DNA from: Panacagrimonas perspica
GTDB lineage: Bacteria; Pseudomonadota; Gammaproteobacteria; Nevskiales; Nevskiaceae
Length of the DNA stretch: 64,000 nucleotides
Direction: 5' to 3'
Assembly (NCBI RefSeq): GCF_004364935.1
Contig: NZ_SOBT01000013.1
Location: forward strand, 124,001 to 188,000
Every line of letters starts with the position of its first letter. Position 1 is the first letter of the stretch. The notes under the pieces were generated by a model. That model searched no databases, was not told where the DNA came from, and saw nothing but the letters and a program-made list of their open reading frames with translations. Shown piece after piece: positions 52,416-61,300 of the stretch. A program made the translations under genes and the position numbers.

Positions 52416-53129
52416 ATGGGTAGTTTCAAGGGCAAGTCGGTGTTGGTCATGGGCGGTAGTCGCGGCATCGGGGCGGCCATCGTGCGCCGCTTCGCGAAGG
52501 AGGGCGCGGCAGTGCACTTCACGTATGCAGGCAATACGGCGGCTGCCGAGGCGATCGCCAAGGAGACGGGGGGCAAGGCGGCGAAAGTCGACAGCGCCGA
52601 TCGCAAGGCGGTCACCGCGTACGTCGCGTCCTGCGGCGCGCTCGACATCCTGGTGGTCAACGCAGGCGTGGTGGAATTTGGCGACCCGACGACGCTCGCG
52701 CCCGAAGCGGTCGAGCGCCTGTTCGCGATCAACATCCATGCGCCATATTTCGCAGCCGTAGAAGCCGCGAAGACGATGCGCGACAACGGACGCATCCTGA
52801 TCATCGGCTCCATCAACGGCGACATGATGCCGTTCCCGGGGCTGACGTCCTACGCCGTGAGCAAGTCGGCGGTGCAGGGCCTTGCGCGCGGCCTGTCGCG
52901 TGACCTGGGTCCTCGCGGCATCACGGTGAATGTCGTGCAGCCGGGACCGGTCGATACCGACATGAATCCGGCCGACGGCCCGATGAAAGACATGATGCAG
53001 TCGGGGCTGTCGATCAAGCGGCACGGCCATGTCGACGAAGTCGCTGCGATGGTCGCCTTCCTCGCGGGACCGGATGCCGGATTCATCACTGGCGCGATGC
53101 ACACGATCGACGGCGGCATGGGCGCCTGA
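52416..53129 (+). CDS. Short-chain dehydrogenase/reductase
   Basis: A 237-residue classical SDR. The cofactor motif is VLVMGGSRGIGAAIV (TGxxxGxG type), NAG is in ILVVNAGVVEFG, the catalytic Ser lies in ILIIGSINGDMMPFPG and the Tyr/Lys pair in SYAVSKSAVQGLARGL. VVQPGPVDTDMNP and the C-terminal FITGAMHTIDGGMGA are standard. It oxidises an alcohol or reduces a ketone with NAD(P). The ATG at 52416 is the natural start. Substrate unknown; it may serve the nearby catabolic genes. Confidence 0.93.
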   Translation: MGSFKGKSVLVMGGSRGIGAAIVRRFAKEGAAVHFTYAGNTAAAEAIAKETGGKAAKVDSADRKAVTAYVASCGALDILVVNAGVVEFGDPTTLAPEAVERLFAINIHAPYFAAVEAAKTMRDNGRILIIGSINGDMMPFPGLTSYAVSKSAVQGLARGLSRDLGPRGITVNVVQPGPVDTDMNPADGPMKDMMQSGLSIKRHGHVDEVAAMVAFLAGPDAGFITGAMHTIDGGMGA

Positions 53130-53240
53130 CGCGCGCTTTGGCGAAGGCGATACCGGCCAGGGTTCGAGACGATGCGGGGCGGCGTTCTGCCGCTCCGCAC
53201 CGATGAAGTGCCGGTCGTGGAGGACGAGGGTGGAACGCGC

Positions 53241-54068
53241 ATGCATGCGAATGGGGCGACTGCAGGAAGACACGATGGTCGTTCAACGTTGTGGTTCGCC
53301 ATCGCCTGTCTCGTCGTCATCTCTTCTCTGATCCTCGCCGCGCATCGGATGGGCGGCGATCGTCGTGATTGCCCGACCTGTCCCGAGATGGTCCCGATCT
53401 CCGGCGGCGCTTTCCGGATGGGCGATGAAACCTCGCGCGCGAATCCAGAGGAGCGTCCCGTCCACCTCGTCGAGGTGCCGGGTTTCGCGATGAGCAAGTA
53501 CGAAGTCACGTTCGCCGAGTGGGACGCCTGCGTCGCCGCAGGTGCCTGCAGTGACGAGATCTTCGATCAGGAGTGGGGCCGCGGCCGTCGTCCCGTCGTG
53601 AACGTGGGTTGGGATGAAGCGCAGACGTACGTCCAGTGGCTGAGCAAGATCACGCACAGGATTTACCGCCTCCCGAGCGAGGCGCAATGGGAATACGCCG
53701 CCCGGGCCGGCGCGCAGACGCGCTATTCCTGGGGCGACGACATGCTGCCGGGCAGGGCGGTCTGCTACAGCGAATGCGGTGAAGAAGCCGACAAGAGCGC
53801 GGTCGTGGGTAGCACCGCGCCCAATGCCTTCGGCCTCCACGACCTGCATGGCAACGTGTGGGAGTGGGTCGAGGACTGCTGGAACGACACCTACGATTCG
53901 GCGCCAGCGGACGAAAGCGCCAGGAACGACGGCGATTGCGAGCGTCGCGTCGTGCGTGGAGGAGGGTGGCTGAACTACGCGTCCGAACTTCGTTCCGCGG
54001 TCCGGATGGCGCAGCCCACGTCGATCCACTTCAGCAGTTTGGGTTTCCGGGTCGTGAGGATCGATTGA
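53241..54068 (+). CDS. Membrane-anchored formylglycine-generating-enzyme-like (SUMF1/FGE) protein
   Basis: A 275-residue protein from ATG 53241 (an in-frame ATG at 53172 would add 23 residues). One membrane helix (LWFAIACLVVISSLILAA) anchors a periplasmic FGE-sulfatase domain: MVPISGGAFRMGDETSR, VEVPGFAMSKYEVTFAEWDA, YRLPSEAQWEYAARAG, LHDLHGNVWEWVEDCW and VVRGGGWLNYASELRSAVR. True FGE activates sulfatases; most family members have other or unknown roles. Copper-binding Cys of FGE was not identified, so that activity is doubtful. It follows the SDR by 110 bases on the same strand. Confidence 0.85.
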   Translation: MHANGATAGRHDGRSTLWFAIACLVVISSLILAAHRMGGDRRDCPTCPEMVPISGGAFRMGDETSRANPEERPVHLVEVPGFAMSKYEVTFAEWDACVAAGACSDEIFDQEWGRGRRPVVNVGWDEAQTYVQWLSKITHRIYRLPSEAQWEYAARAGAQTRYSWGDDMLPGRAVCYSECGEEADKSAVVGSTAPNAFGLHDLHGNVWEWVEDCWNDTYDSAPADESARNDGDCERRVVRGGGWLNYASELRSAVRMAQPTSIHFSSLGFRVVRID

Positions 54069-54115
54069 GCCGTTGAAGGCGAGCAGACCGCCTCGCCTGT
54101 TTCACTCGGTCACGT

Positions 54116-54763
54116 TCACGGATGCGCCGCTTCGGCCTGCGCGCCGTAGAGCTGCTTGAGCTTGCTGTCGCGACCACAGGAAGCCCGGTACATCTGGTAG
54201 CGCATTTCCTGCTTCCGGAAATAATCCTGGTGGTATTCCTCGGCCGGATAGAACGGCGATGCGGCCGTGATCTCGGTGGCGATGGGCGCCTTGAGGATGC
54301 CTGATGCGGCGAGAGCATCGCGCGAGGCTTCGGCCGCCTTCTTCTGCGCGTCGCCGTGATAGAAAACGGCGGTGCGGTACTGGGTGCCGATATCGCAGAA
54401 CTGCCCGGCCGCATCCGTGGGATCGATGCTGCGCCAGAAAATGGCGAGCAGCTTTTCGTAGCTGACTTTCTTCGGATCGAAAACGATCTGCACGACTTCG
54501 GCGTGACCGGTGCTCCCGGTCGAGACCTGTTCGTACGTGGGGTTGGCGACCTTCCCGCCGCTGTAGCCGGACGTCACGGACACCACGCCCGGCAGGTCCA
54601 CGAAGGGCGCCACCATGCACCAGAAGCATCCGCCGGCGAACGTCGCCTCCTCCTGGCCGGCCGTGAGCGTCTGCGCCGTTGCGGAGCCGTTCGCGGATGT
54701 CGAATCCCGAGGGCCGCAGGCGATCAGCAGGAGTGCGGCGAACGTCAGGATCGAGAGGCGCAT
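54116..54763 (-). CDS. msrA: Peptide-methionine (S)-S-oxide reductase, lipoprotein form
   Basis: A 215-residue MsrA. The catalytic motif is TFAGGCFWCMVAPF, followed by VVSVTSGYSGGKVANPTYEQ, TGHAEVVQIVFDP and FYPAEEYHQDYF. It reduces methionine-S-sulfoxide in proteins with thioredoxin-type donors. The N-terminus MRLSILTFAALLLIACGP has the lipobox LIAC, so the enzyme works in the periplasm, attached to a membrane. Resolving Cys candidates lie at FCDIG and ASCGRD. Divergent from the LysE-type gene. Confidence 0.95.
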   Translation of the reverse strand: MRLSILTFAALLLIACGPRDSTSANGSATAQTLTAGQEEATFAGGCFWCMVAPFVDLPGVVSVTSGYSGGKVANPTYEQVSTGSTGHAEVVQIVFDPKKVSYEKLLAIFWRSIDPTDAAGQFCDIGTQYRTAVFYHGDAQKKAAEASRDALAASGILKAPIATEITAASPFYPAEEYHQDYFRKQEMRYQMYRASCGRDSKLKQLYGAQAEAAHP

Positions 54764-54917
54764 GAGTCGGGTTGCCGTGTGCAGGAGCGCAGGCTGGTGA
54801 GCCTACGTGGCTGGTGAGGCGCTTGCTACCGGCGAGGGGCGCTGCGCGTTACCGTACGCAGGTCGAGTTGCCTTGCGCCGCTTCGCAGCACACACCCATC
54901 TCCTCGTTCGAAAACCC

Positions 54918-55559
54918 TTGCCCACGCTCCAAGCCCTGACGGTGTTTCTCGCGGTGACCGCTGCCTACAGTCTCGTGCCGGGGCCTGCGGTGTTGCTGAT
55001 CGTCTCGCGCTCGATGCTGGGCGGATCGCGCGTCGGCATGGCGGCGGTTGCCGGCATCACGACGATGAACATCGGCTTCATCGTTCTCGCGGCACTGGGC
55101 GTCAGCGTGCTGGTCGAGACGTTTCCTGCCGTGTTCCGCGTGGTGCAGTGGGTGGGTGCGGCGTACATCGCGTGGATCGCGATCCAGACGATCCGCCATC
55201 CGGTGACGGCGGCGCAGATTGCCGCTGCGCATACCGGGCAAGCGACACCACGTGACTTGCGCAGCGCGTGGTTCGAAGGCATCGCGGTGCAAGGCTCCAA
55301 TCCGAAGGCGATTCTCTATCTGGTGGCGTTCCTGCCGCAGTTCGTCGATCCCGCTTCCGGCTCGATCGCGTCGCAGATGGCCGTGCTGTGCGGCGTGGGA
55401 ACCGCGGTGGATCTCGTGATCCTGCTGGCCTACGCCTGGATCGGCGCACGCGCCGTGCGCTGGATCACCCGGCCGGGTTCCGCGAGGATTTTCGCGTGGA
55501 CCGCAGGCGGACTCCTGCTGCTCGCGGCCCTCGGCGTTTCCGGAATCTTCCAGCGCTGA
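54918..55559 (+). CDS. LysE/RhtB-family exporter
   Basis: A 213-residue inner-membrane exporter if it starts at TTG 54918; an ATG at 54807 adds 37 polar residues that do not fit the family. It has about six membrane segments: FLAVTAAYSLVPGPAVLLIV with the PGP motif, AAVAGITTMNIGFIVLAALG, FRVVQWVGAAYIAWIAI, then SNPKAILYLVAFLPQFVDP, a family landmark. Such proteins export amino acids or related metabolites. Substrate unknown. Confidence 0.87.
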   Translation: MPTLQALTVFLAVTAAYSLVPGPAVLLIVSRSMLGGSRVGMAAVAGITTMNIGFIVLAALGVSVLVETFPAVFRVVQWVGAAYIAWIAIQTIRHPVTAAQIAAAHTGQATPRDLRSAWFEGIAVQGSNPKAILYLVAFLPQFVDPASGSIASQMAVLCGVGTAVDLVILLAYAWIGARAVRWITRPGSARIFAWTAGGLLLLAALGVSGIFQR

Positions 55560-55597
55560 GCGCAGCGTTGCCGTCCCCGCGCGGACGTTCTCTGCGT

Positions 55598-56122
55598 TCA
55601 GCGTGAAGAAGATCTCGCACCCGGATGGAAGCGCTTGCGGAACCAGTCCTCGAGCATGACTTTCTCGTACCGCAGCCGGTCGCTGTCGAAACCGGCGCCC
55701 GGGTGTGTCAGGTACTGCATGTCGTTCACCTGGTCTTCGCCGCTGCCGATCGTCGCGCCCGATGCATCCCGCAATTGGTATCGGAATTTGATGCGCGGCC
55801 ACGTGACATCGCGCATGAACCGGATGTCCCATCCGTTCTGCTGCCAGGGTTCGTAGCGTCCGGCGAGATCCACATCGAGCACCTCGAGCGCGAGCTGCTG
55901 TCCGTCCGGAACGTAGCGCTCGCCCAGTTTCGCAAGGATCGTCGCGAGGTCCCGCGTGACCTCGTCGCGACTGGCGGGGCGATTCTCGTAAGTCGCGTCG
56001 GTGAAGGTTTCAGGGGCAGTGAAGCGCACGTCGACGCGATTCGCGGCCGCCACGATGGCGCCCGGCACGATGATCGACAGAGCGGCCAGGGCAGTCGCAG
56101 CGCGGGCGGTGACGAATCGCAT
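55598..56122 (-). CDS. DUF3016 family exported protein
   Basis: A 174-residue exported protein. ATG 56122 gives the signal peptide MRFVTARAATALAALSIIVP. VDVRFTAPETFTDATYENRP, QQLALEVLDVDLAGRYEPWQ, WPRIKFRYQLRDASG and NDMQYLTH fit DUF3016. Function unknown, periplasmic. Convergent with the LysE-type gene. Confidence 0.83.
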   Translation of the reverse strand: MRFVTARAATALAALSIIVPGAIVAAANRVDVRFTAPETFTDATYENRPASRDEVTRDLATILAKLGERYVPDGQQLALEVLDVDLAGRYEPWQQNGWDIRFMRDVTWPRIKFRYQLRDASGATIGSGEDQVNDMQYLTHPGAGFDSDRLRYEKVMLEDWFRKRFHPGARSSSR

Positions 56123-56274
56123 GGGACACCTCGAGGTGAAAGGTCTGCGGGTTGGACAGGGCCGGCCCGCGGCGGGTTCATCTGCCTGGAATGTACGTTC
56201 CGGTTGTGACGGCGGAGGCACGGGGCTTCTGCCGGCCGCACGCTCTCCTGCGGCATTCACGCGCGGTTATGATG

Positions 56275-56294
56275 TTGGTACCCGCAGGTAGGAT
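56275..56294. promoter_or_regulatory. Degenerate TetR-operator candidate upstream of tetR
   Basis: TTGGTACCCGCAGGTAGGAT shares the right half GTAGGAT and the left TAC with the perfect palindrome at 61022. It lies 42 bases before the TetR start, where autoregulation would act. Confidence 0.4.
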
Positions 56295-56335
56295 TTCCAT
56301 CCTCCCGTCATTTCCGGCGAGTCCACGCGTTTCCC

Positions 56336-57040
56336 ATGGCCAAGTCTCCCCCGACCTCCCGACCGAAGCCGGCGTCAAAGCGAGCCAAGACGGCCAGCGT
56401 GTCGAGCAAGGCGCCGAAGGCGGCTGCCCCCGCGAGCCGCAAGTCGCCGATGCGCGACCAGGTCATGGCGTTCAAGCGCGAGCAGATCCTGACGGAGGCC
56501 AGCGAGCTGTTCTACGAGCACGGCTACCAGCGCACGACGCTGGACATGGTGGCGCAGCGGCTGGGCGTCACGAAGCCTTTCATCTACTACCACTTCAAGG
56601 ACAAGGCGGCGATCCTGTCCGAGATCAGCAAGCGCGGCATCTCGCGCGGCAACGAGGTGCTGAGGCAGTCGCTGGACGGGAAGGGCCGGGCGGCGGACCG
56701 GCTGTACGAGGCGATCAAGGCGATCGTGCGCACGATCCTGAATTCGCAGCGCTACACCGCGATCTTCTTTCGCGAGCAGAAGAACTTCGACGCCGAGATC
56801 CTCGCGCCGCTGGAGACGATGCATCGCGAGTTCGACGCCTTGCTGTCGCGGCTGCTCGAAGAGGGTGTGGCCAAGGGCGAGTTCCGGATTGCCGACATCC
56901 GCCTTTGCGCGCTGGCGATCGGCGGCATGGTGAACTGGGCCTACACCTGGTATCGCGAGTCGGGGCGCTTGTCGGCGGATGATCTGTGCGACGGGCTTGC
57001 GAGGCTGGCGCTGCAGATGGTGGGGGCGCCGCGGGCGTAG
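56336..57040 (+). CDS. TetR/AcrR-family transcriptional regulator
   Basis: A 234-residue repressor-type regulator. A Lys/Pro/Ala/Ser-rich N-terminal tail of about 35 residues precedes the TetR HTH: ILTEASELFYEHGYQRTTLD, MVAQRLGVTKPFIYYHFKDK. The C-terminal ligand domain (about 95-230) resembles TetR_C of the KstR2/RutR-like type seen near acyl-CoA and sterol-catabolic genes. A related palindrome upstream of itself and between the acyl-CoA synthetase and MBL genes suggests that it controls the next cluster. Ligand unknown, perhaps an acyl-CoA. Confidence 0.92.
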   Translation: MAKSPPTSRPKPASKRAKTASVSSKAPKAAAPASRKSPMRDQVMAFKREQILTEASELFYEHGYQRTTLDMVAQRLGVTKPFIYYHFKDKAAILSEISKRGISRGNEVLRQSLDGKGRAADRLYEAIKAIVRTILNSQRYTAIFFREQKNFDAEILAPLETMHREFDALLSRLLEEGVAKGEFRIADIRLCALAIGGMVNWAYTWYRESGRLSADDLCDGLARLALQMVGAPRA

Positions 57041-57060
57041 GCGTCTGCTTCGTCGCTTTG

Positions 57061-57179
57061 CCAAGCTTTCGCTACGGCGTATCGCGCGCCATGCACCGAA
57101 CGATCGGCCATGTGTACGGTGCGCTCCGCGCACGAATCTTCGGCCGGGGCATCGGTGAGGTGCGCGGGGCGCACCCTAC
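57061..57179 (+). repeat. Direct repeat, copy 1
   Basis: It begins CCAAGCTTTCGCTACGGC and ends GGTGCGCGGGGCGCACCCTA. It matches copy 2 (57252-57369) over its whole length with about ten differences. The end contains the perfect stem GGTGCGC/GCGCACC. It resembles dispersed non-coding repeats. Confidence 0.8.
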
Positions 57180-57251
57180 GCCCACTCGCGACCTCGAACT
57201 ACAGGTGACGTCATCCCAGAGGGAGAGGTGTCTGTTCTCAACGTCGGTCCG

Positions 57252-57369
57252 CCAAGCTTTCGCTGCGGCACATCGCGCGTCATGCACCGAACGATCGGCC
57301 ATGTGAAGGGTGCGCTCCGCGCACGAATCCTCGGCCGGGGCATCGTGAGGTGCGCGGGGCGCACCCTAA
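57252..57369 (+). repeat. Direct repeat, copy 2
   Basis: Second copy of the 57061 repeat, 191 bases downstream, with the same GCATGCACC-like core shared as CATGCACCGAACGATCGGCC and the same end hairpin GGTGCGC/GCGCACC. It ends just before the stop of the monooxygenase gene, so it may serve as a bidirectional transcript end. Confidence 0.8.
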
Positions 57370-57370
57370 G

Positions 57371-59299
57371 CTAAGAGGCCGACGGCACCGCCTCGTCGAC
57401 CGCCTGCACATGGAAATCCGACAGGTCCGGATGGCGCGTCATCCGCCAGTAATCCACCAGCCGCCACGGCACCGGCGAGAAGACGCGGCCCTTCGCGTTG
57501 CGATACCAGTTGCGCATGCCGGTGTGCGTCCAGACGAGCTGGCCGTGTTCGTCATCGACACGCTGGCAGTAGTCGTCCTGGACGTCCTGGCGTACGTCCA
57601 GCGTCGCAATGCCGCGCTCGGTCATCGCCTTCAGGCAACCGGTGATGTAGCGCATCTGGCATTCGCTCATGAAGATCAGGCTGCCGCCGTGCGCAAGGCC
57701 GGTGTTCGGGCCTGACAACAGGAACAGATTCGGAAAGCCGGAGACCGTCGTGCCCAGATACGCGCGCGGATCGTCGTCGCCCCACAGGTCTCGCAGGGAT
57801 CGCGGACCGCGGCCGTGGACATCCATCGGCGCCAGCATCTTGCCGGCCTCGAAGCCGGTGGCCAGCACGATGACGTCGGGCCGATAACGCGCGCCGCTGT
57901 CCGTGACGATCTCGGGCCCGTCCACGCGTGCCACCGCTTCGGTGACGAGGTCCACGTTGTCGCGGCGCAAGGACGCGTACCAGCCGTTGTCGATCAGGAT
58001 GCGCTTGCCGTAGGGCGGATAGTCCGGCAGGCACTTCGCGATCAGGTCGTCGCGCCCCTCGAGTTGCGAGAGCAGGTACTTCGTCATCACCTCGCGATGA
58101 CGATCGTTGCGCCGGTTCATCGAGCGCGCCGCGTGCGGCCACTCGGGATCCTTGCGCAGCGTGTGCAGCAGGCCATCGCCGAAGCGCCAGATCAGCCCGA
58201 AGCGATACCAGGCGTAGTAGTAGGGCACGTGCCGCAGCAGCCAGCGCGCGGCCTCATCGACGTGGCCGTGGTAGTCGCGATCCTCGCGCGCCCACTGCGG
58301 CGAGCGCTGGAACACCGTCACCTCCGCGGCCTCTTCGGCGACGCTGCGCAGCAGCTGCATCGCGCTCGCGCCGGTGCCGACGATGGCGACGTGCTTGCCC
58401 TTCAGGTCCGTGCCGGCCGGCCATTTCGCCGAATGCCACGACGGCCCGGTGAAGGTTTCCATGCCGGGAAACGAGGCCATCCGGGGACGGTTGAGCTGGC
58501 CGACGGCGGTGATGACGACCGGCGCCCAGCGCTCGGACGTGCGGCCGTCGGCGTCGCGCAGCACGGCGCACCAGGCTTGCCGGTCCTCGTGCCAGCGCAG
58601 CGAGAGCACTTCGGTGCGAAAGCGGATCCGCGACCGCAGTCCGCGACGATCCGCCATGCGCAGGAGGTAGTCGAGCACTTCTCCGCGCTTGGAATAGTTG
58701 CTCGACCAGTCGAGGTTGGGCTCGAACGAGAACGAGTAGAAGTGATTGGGTGTGTCGACGCCGCACTCGGGATAGTCGTTCTCGTACCAGGTGCCGCCGG
58801 CCTCGTCGTTCTTCTCGACGATCTCGTACGGAATGCCGAGTTCGCCCAGGCGCACCGCAGCACACAGCCCGGACACGCCGGCGCCGATGATCAGCACGTG
58901 CAGCGGTTCGCGCTTGCTCACCGGAGGCGTGGTGCTCCAGTGCACGCGCCGGTCGGCGAGGCCCATTTCCTCGAGCACCATCGGCACGTACTCGGGCGCC
59001 ACCTGTTCCGACAGCAGCGTGCGCATCGTGTCGAGCATCATTGCGTCGTCCGGCTGCGGTGCGAGCTTGCGGCGGCCGTCGGCGAGTTCTTCGAGAACCT
59101 GCGCCATCGCCGTGCGCGCCGCGTCCTGCAGATCCTGCGGCAGGCCGCCGGAGGGTTCGGCGAACAGTGCGATGTCGCGCTTGGGCAGGAACGGCGGTTC
59201 GATCCAGCGGCGCTCGCCGGTGATGTGCGCGAGGCACGCGAGCAGCGTGGGAACCGAAGCCGCCTGCAGGGCTTCGTGTGCGGTCATCGTGTCGCTCAT
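57371..59299 (-). CDS. Baeyer-Villiger flavin monooxygenase, HAPMO-like
   Basis: A 642-residue flavoprotein. After an N-terminal extension of about 130 residues come the FAD motif VLIIGAGVSGLCAAVRLGEL, the NADPH motif VAIVGTGASAMQLLRSVAEE, and the Baeyer-Villiger fingerprint FTGPSWHSAKWP just before it. VIVLATGFEAGKMLAPMD is the second family signature. Length and extension match 4-hydroxyacetophenone monooxygenase (640 residues) better than short cyclohexanone monooxygenases. It inserts an oxygen next to a carbonyl, giving an ester or lactone. ATG 59299 overlaps the acyl-CoA synthetase stop as ATGA, so the two are co-translated. Confidence 0.93.
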   Translation of the reverse strand: MSDTMTAHEALQAASVPTLLACLAHITGERRWIEPPFLPKRDIALFAEPSGGLPQDLQDAARTAMAQVLEELADGRRKLAPQPDDAMMLDTMRTLLSEQVAPEYVPMVLEEMGLADRRVHWSTTPPVSKREPLHVLIIGAGVSGLCAAVRLGELGIPYEIVEKNDEAGGTWYENDYPECGVDTPNHFYSFSFEPNLDWSSNYSKRGEVLDYLLRMADRRGLRSRIRFRTEVLSLRWHEDRQAWCAVLRDADGRTSERWAPVVITAVGQLNRPRMASFPGMETFTGPSWHSAKWPAGTDLKGKHVAIVGTGASAMQLLRSVAEEAAEVTVFQRSPQWAREDRDYHGHVDEAARWLLRHVPYYYAWYRFGLIWRFGDGLLHTLRKDPEWPHAARSMNRRNDRHREVMTKYLLSQLEGRDDLIAKCLPDYPPYGKRILIDNGWYASLRRDNVDLVTEAVARVDGPEIVTDSGARYRPDVIVLATGFEAGKMLAPMDVHGRGPRSLRDLWGDDDPRAYLGTTVSGFPNLFLLSGPNTGLAHGGSLIFMSECQMRYITGCLKAMTERGIATLDVRQDVQDDYCQRVDDEHGQLVWTHTGMRNWYRNAKGRVFSPVPWRLVDYWRMTRHPDLSDFHVQAVDEAVPSAS

Positions 59300-60969
59300 C
59301 GGTTTCGTCCTTGGCCGATGCGATCCATGTGGACACGGATGCCGGCTTGTTCGCGGTCCCAGGTATCGGGAGTGACGCCCATCTCGCGCAGCTGGTTCTT
59401 CTGGACCTTGGCCGTCGGCGTCTTCGGCAGTTCCGCAACGATGCGCACGTAGCGCGGCACCATGAAGTGCGCCATGCGGGCGCGCAGGAATTCGAGCAGC
59501 TCGGCGGGATCGATCGTCTGCCCCTGCACCGGCGCGATGACGATCATGACGTCCTCTTCGCCGATCTCGCTGGGAACGCCCACCGCCGCCGCCTCGCGCA
59601 CGGCGGGATGGCGCACGACGTCGGCCTCCACCTCGAACGAGGAGATGTTCTCGCCGCGGCGGCGGATCGCATCCTTCATGCGATCCACGAAATAGAAGTT
59701 GCCGTGCTCGTCGGCGCGAAACGCGTCGCCGGTGTGGAACCAGCCGTTGCGCCACGCGCGCGCGGTGGCCTCGGCGTTCTTGTAGTAACCGCCGTTCATG
59801 GCCCAGGGCCGGTCGGTGCGCACCAGCATCTCGCCGACCTGGCCGCACGCGACCTCGCAGTCGTTGCCGTCGACCAGCCGCACCTCGACGCCGGGCCGCG
59901 GTCTGCCGCAGGTGCCACGGACCGTCGGGTTCGGGCCGGAGACGATCGGCGAGGAGATCTCGGTCATGTTGAAGATCGTGTGGACCGTCAGGCCGAAGCG
60001 TTCGGAGAACGCGGCGATGTCGCCGGACAGCGGCACCATCAGCACCAGGCGCAGCGGATGATCGCGATCGCCAGGGCCCGGCGGCTGCTTCTCCAGGAAC
60101 GCGGCCATGACGCCGAGCAGGAAGCCCACCGTGGTCTGCGTGGCGCGCACCACCGACCAGAACGTCGCAGTGTCGAAACGCTCGACGAAGCTCACCGAGG
60201 CGCCGCGCGCGAACATCACGTAGATGCCGCCGGCGCCGCCGATGTGGAACATCGGCATGTTCACGAGGTACCGGTCCTGCGAAGTCACGAACGGCCAGGT
60301 TTCAGGGCCGGCGTTGCTGAACAGGTGCAGGTAGGAGCACAGCACGCCTTTCGACGGACCCGTCGTGCCCGAGGTGTAGATGATGGCGCAGGGGTCCCAG
60401 GGCTCGATCGCCCGCGCCGGCGCTGCGAGGCGGCCGGATGCCGGCAGCAACGCATCCTCGTAGGCGACGCAGCGCAGTGCGGCGGGCCCTTGAGCGCGCC
60501 CGCCGGCGACGATCACGGTCTGCAGCGCGGCCGTATCCACATCGCACAGCCGCGGCAGCAGATCGGCGTGAACCACGGCGATGCGGGCGTCCGCGTTGTC
60601 GACGACGTGGGCCAGCAGCGAGCCCTTGTAGGCGGTGTTGATGGCGACGAACACGGCGCCCAGGTACTGCACGGCGAAATACACGCGCAGGCAATCGCGG
60701 TTGTTGGGCATCCACACGAGCACGTGATCGCCCTGGCGCACGCCGAGCTGCTGCAGGCCCAGCGCCGTCTGCACCGTGAGTTCGCGCAGGCGCGCGTAAG
60801 TCCACTCCTCGCCGTCGTCGCCGAACTTCAGGAACACCTTGTCGGGTTGCTCGCGGCACCAGCGTTCCAGCAGCTCGCGCGTGACGACGCGATCCCGTGC
60901 AGGGACTCGCGGATCGGCGTGGACCGGCCCCGGCGGGCCGTCCTCGACCTCGATCGTCGTTGCGCTCAT
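59296..60969 (-). CDS. Acyl-CoA synthetase (AMP-forming)
   Basis: A 557-residue member of the adenylate-forming superfamily. The AMP-binding loop is IIYTSGTTGPSKGVLCS, followed by ITEISSPIVSG-like A5 region (FNMTEISSPIVSGPN), the A7/A8 hinge WFHTGDAFRADEHGNFYFVD and RMKDAIRRRGENISSFEVEA, and the catalytic Lys motif near the end (PKTPTAKVQKNQLR). It activates a carboxylic acid to its CoA thioester. It resembles crotonobetaine/carnitine-CoA ligases (CaiC) and steroid acid ligases. ATG 60969 is just downstream of the perfect palindrome at 61022. Confidence 0.92.
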   Translation of the reverse strand: MSATTIEVEDGPPGPVHADPRVPARDRVVTRELLERWCREQPDKVFLKFGDDGEEWTYARLRELTVQTALGLQQLGVRQGDHVLVWMPNNRDCLRVYFAVQYLGAVFVAINTAYKGSLLAHVVDNADARIAVVHADLLPRLCDVDTAALQTVIVAGGRAQGPAALRCVAYEDALLPASGRLAAPARAIEPWDPCAIIYTSGTTGPSKGVLCSYLHLFSNAGPETWPFVTSQDRYLVNMPMFHIGGAGGIYVMFARGASVSFVERFDTATFWSVVRATQTTVGFLLGVMAAFLEKQPPGPGDRDHPLRLVLMVPLSGDIAAFSERFGLTVHTIFNMTEISSPIVSGPNPTVRGTCGRPRPGVEVRLVDGNDCEVACGQVGEMLVRTDRPWAMNGGYYKNAEATARAWRNGWFHTGDAFRADEHGNFYFVDRMKDAIRRRGENISSFEVEADVVRHPAVREAAAVGVPSEIGEEDVMIVIAPVQGQTIDPAELLEFLRARMAHFMVPRYVRIVAELPKTPTAKVQKNQLREMGVTPDTWDREQAGIRVHMDRIGQGRNR

Positions 60970-61021
60970 GCAGCGGCTCCTCGGCGCGCGCCGGCATGGG
61001 GCTGCCGGCTGTCTGATGGCG

Positions 61022-61041
61022 ATCCTACTCCAGAGTAGGAT
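61022..61041. promoter_or_regulatory. Perfect 20-bp palindrome, TetR operator candidate
   Basis: ATCCTACTC, CA, GAGTAGGAT is a perfect 9-bp inverted repeat with a 2-base spacer, 53 bases upstream of the acyl-CoA synthetase start. Size and spacing fit a TetR-family operator. Degenerate copies lie at 61301 and at 56275. Confidence 0.65.
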
Positions 61042-61135
61042 TTCGAGTCGACATCGCCGAGAAGGATGGGCGGACATGCTCCGTCGCGACGCCGCGTGTT
61101 CGTCGCGAGCCTTCCGCACCTTCACCAGTCTCGAG

Positions 61136-61224
61136 GTAGGCTGGGATGAAGCGCAGCGAATCCCGGCATCGTCGCTCGCATACCAGGTCTCCGCTGGGAT
61201 TCGCTGTGCTTCATCCCAGCCTAC
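61136..61224. repeat. Large inverted repeat, 29-bp arms
   Basis: The arms 61136-61164 and 61196-61224 are complementary at 28 of 29 positions, with a 31-base loop. The outer ends read GTAGGCTGGGATGAAGC and GCTTCATCCCAGCCTAC. It belongs to the GTAGG...CCTAC type of dispersed palindromic elements found between genes in many proteobacteria. No coding potential. Confidence 0.85.
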
Positions 61225-61300
61225 GTGGGGTTGTTGCGCGCCTTTGTTTCGGGCGAAGCGGATGCGGGGCAGGGATGGACGCTGCAAATCACCATGCCTA

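Larger units (their letters stand above)
57041..57370. other. Gap with a duplicated 118-bp sequence
   Basis: No gene is supported here. The gap is almost filled by two copies of a direct repeat, annotated separately. It separates the convergent TetR and monooxygenase genes. Confidence 0.6.

Noticed and set aside
57815..61038. Long plus-strand frames opposite the monooxygenase and CoA ligase
   Set aside because: The minus-strand products have full-length families with all motifs; the plus frames are His/Arg/Ala-rich shadows.
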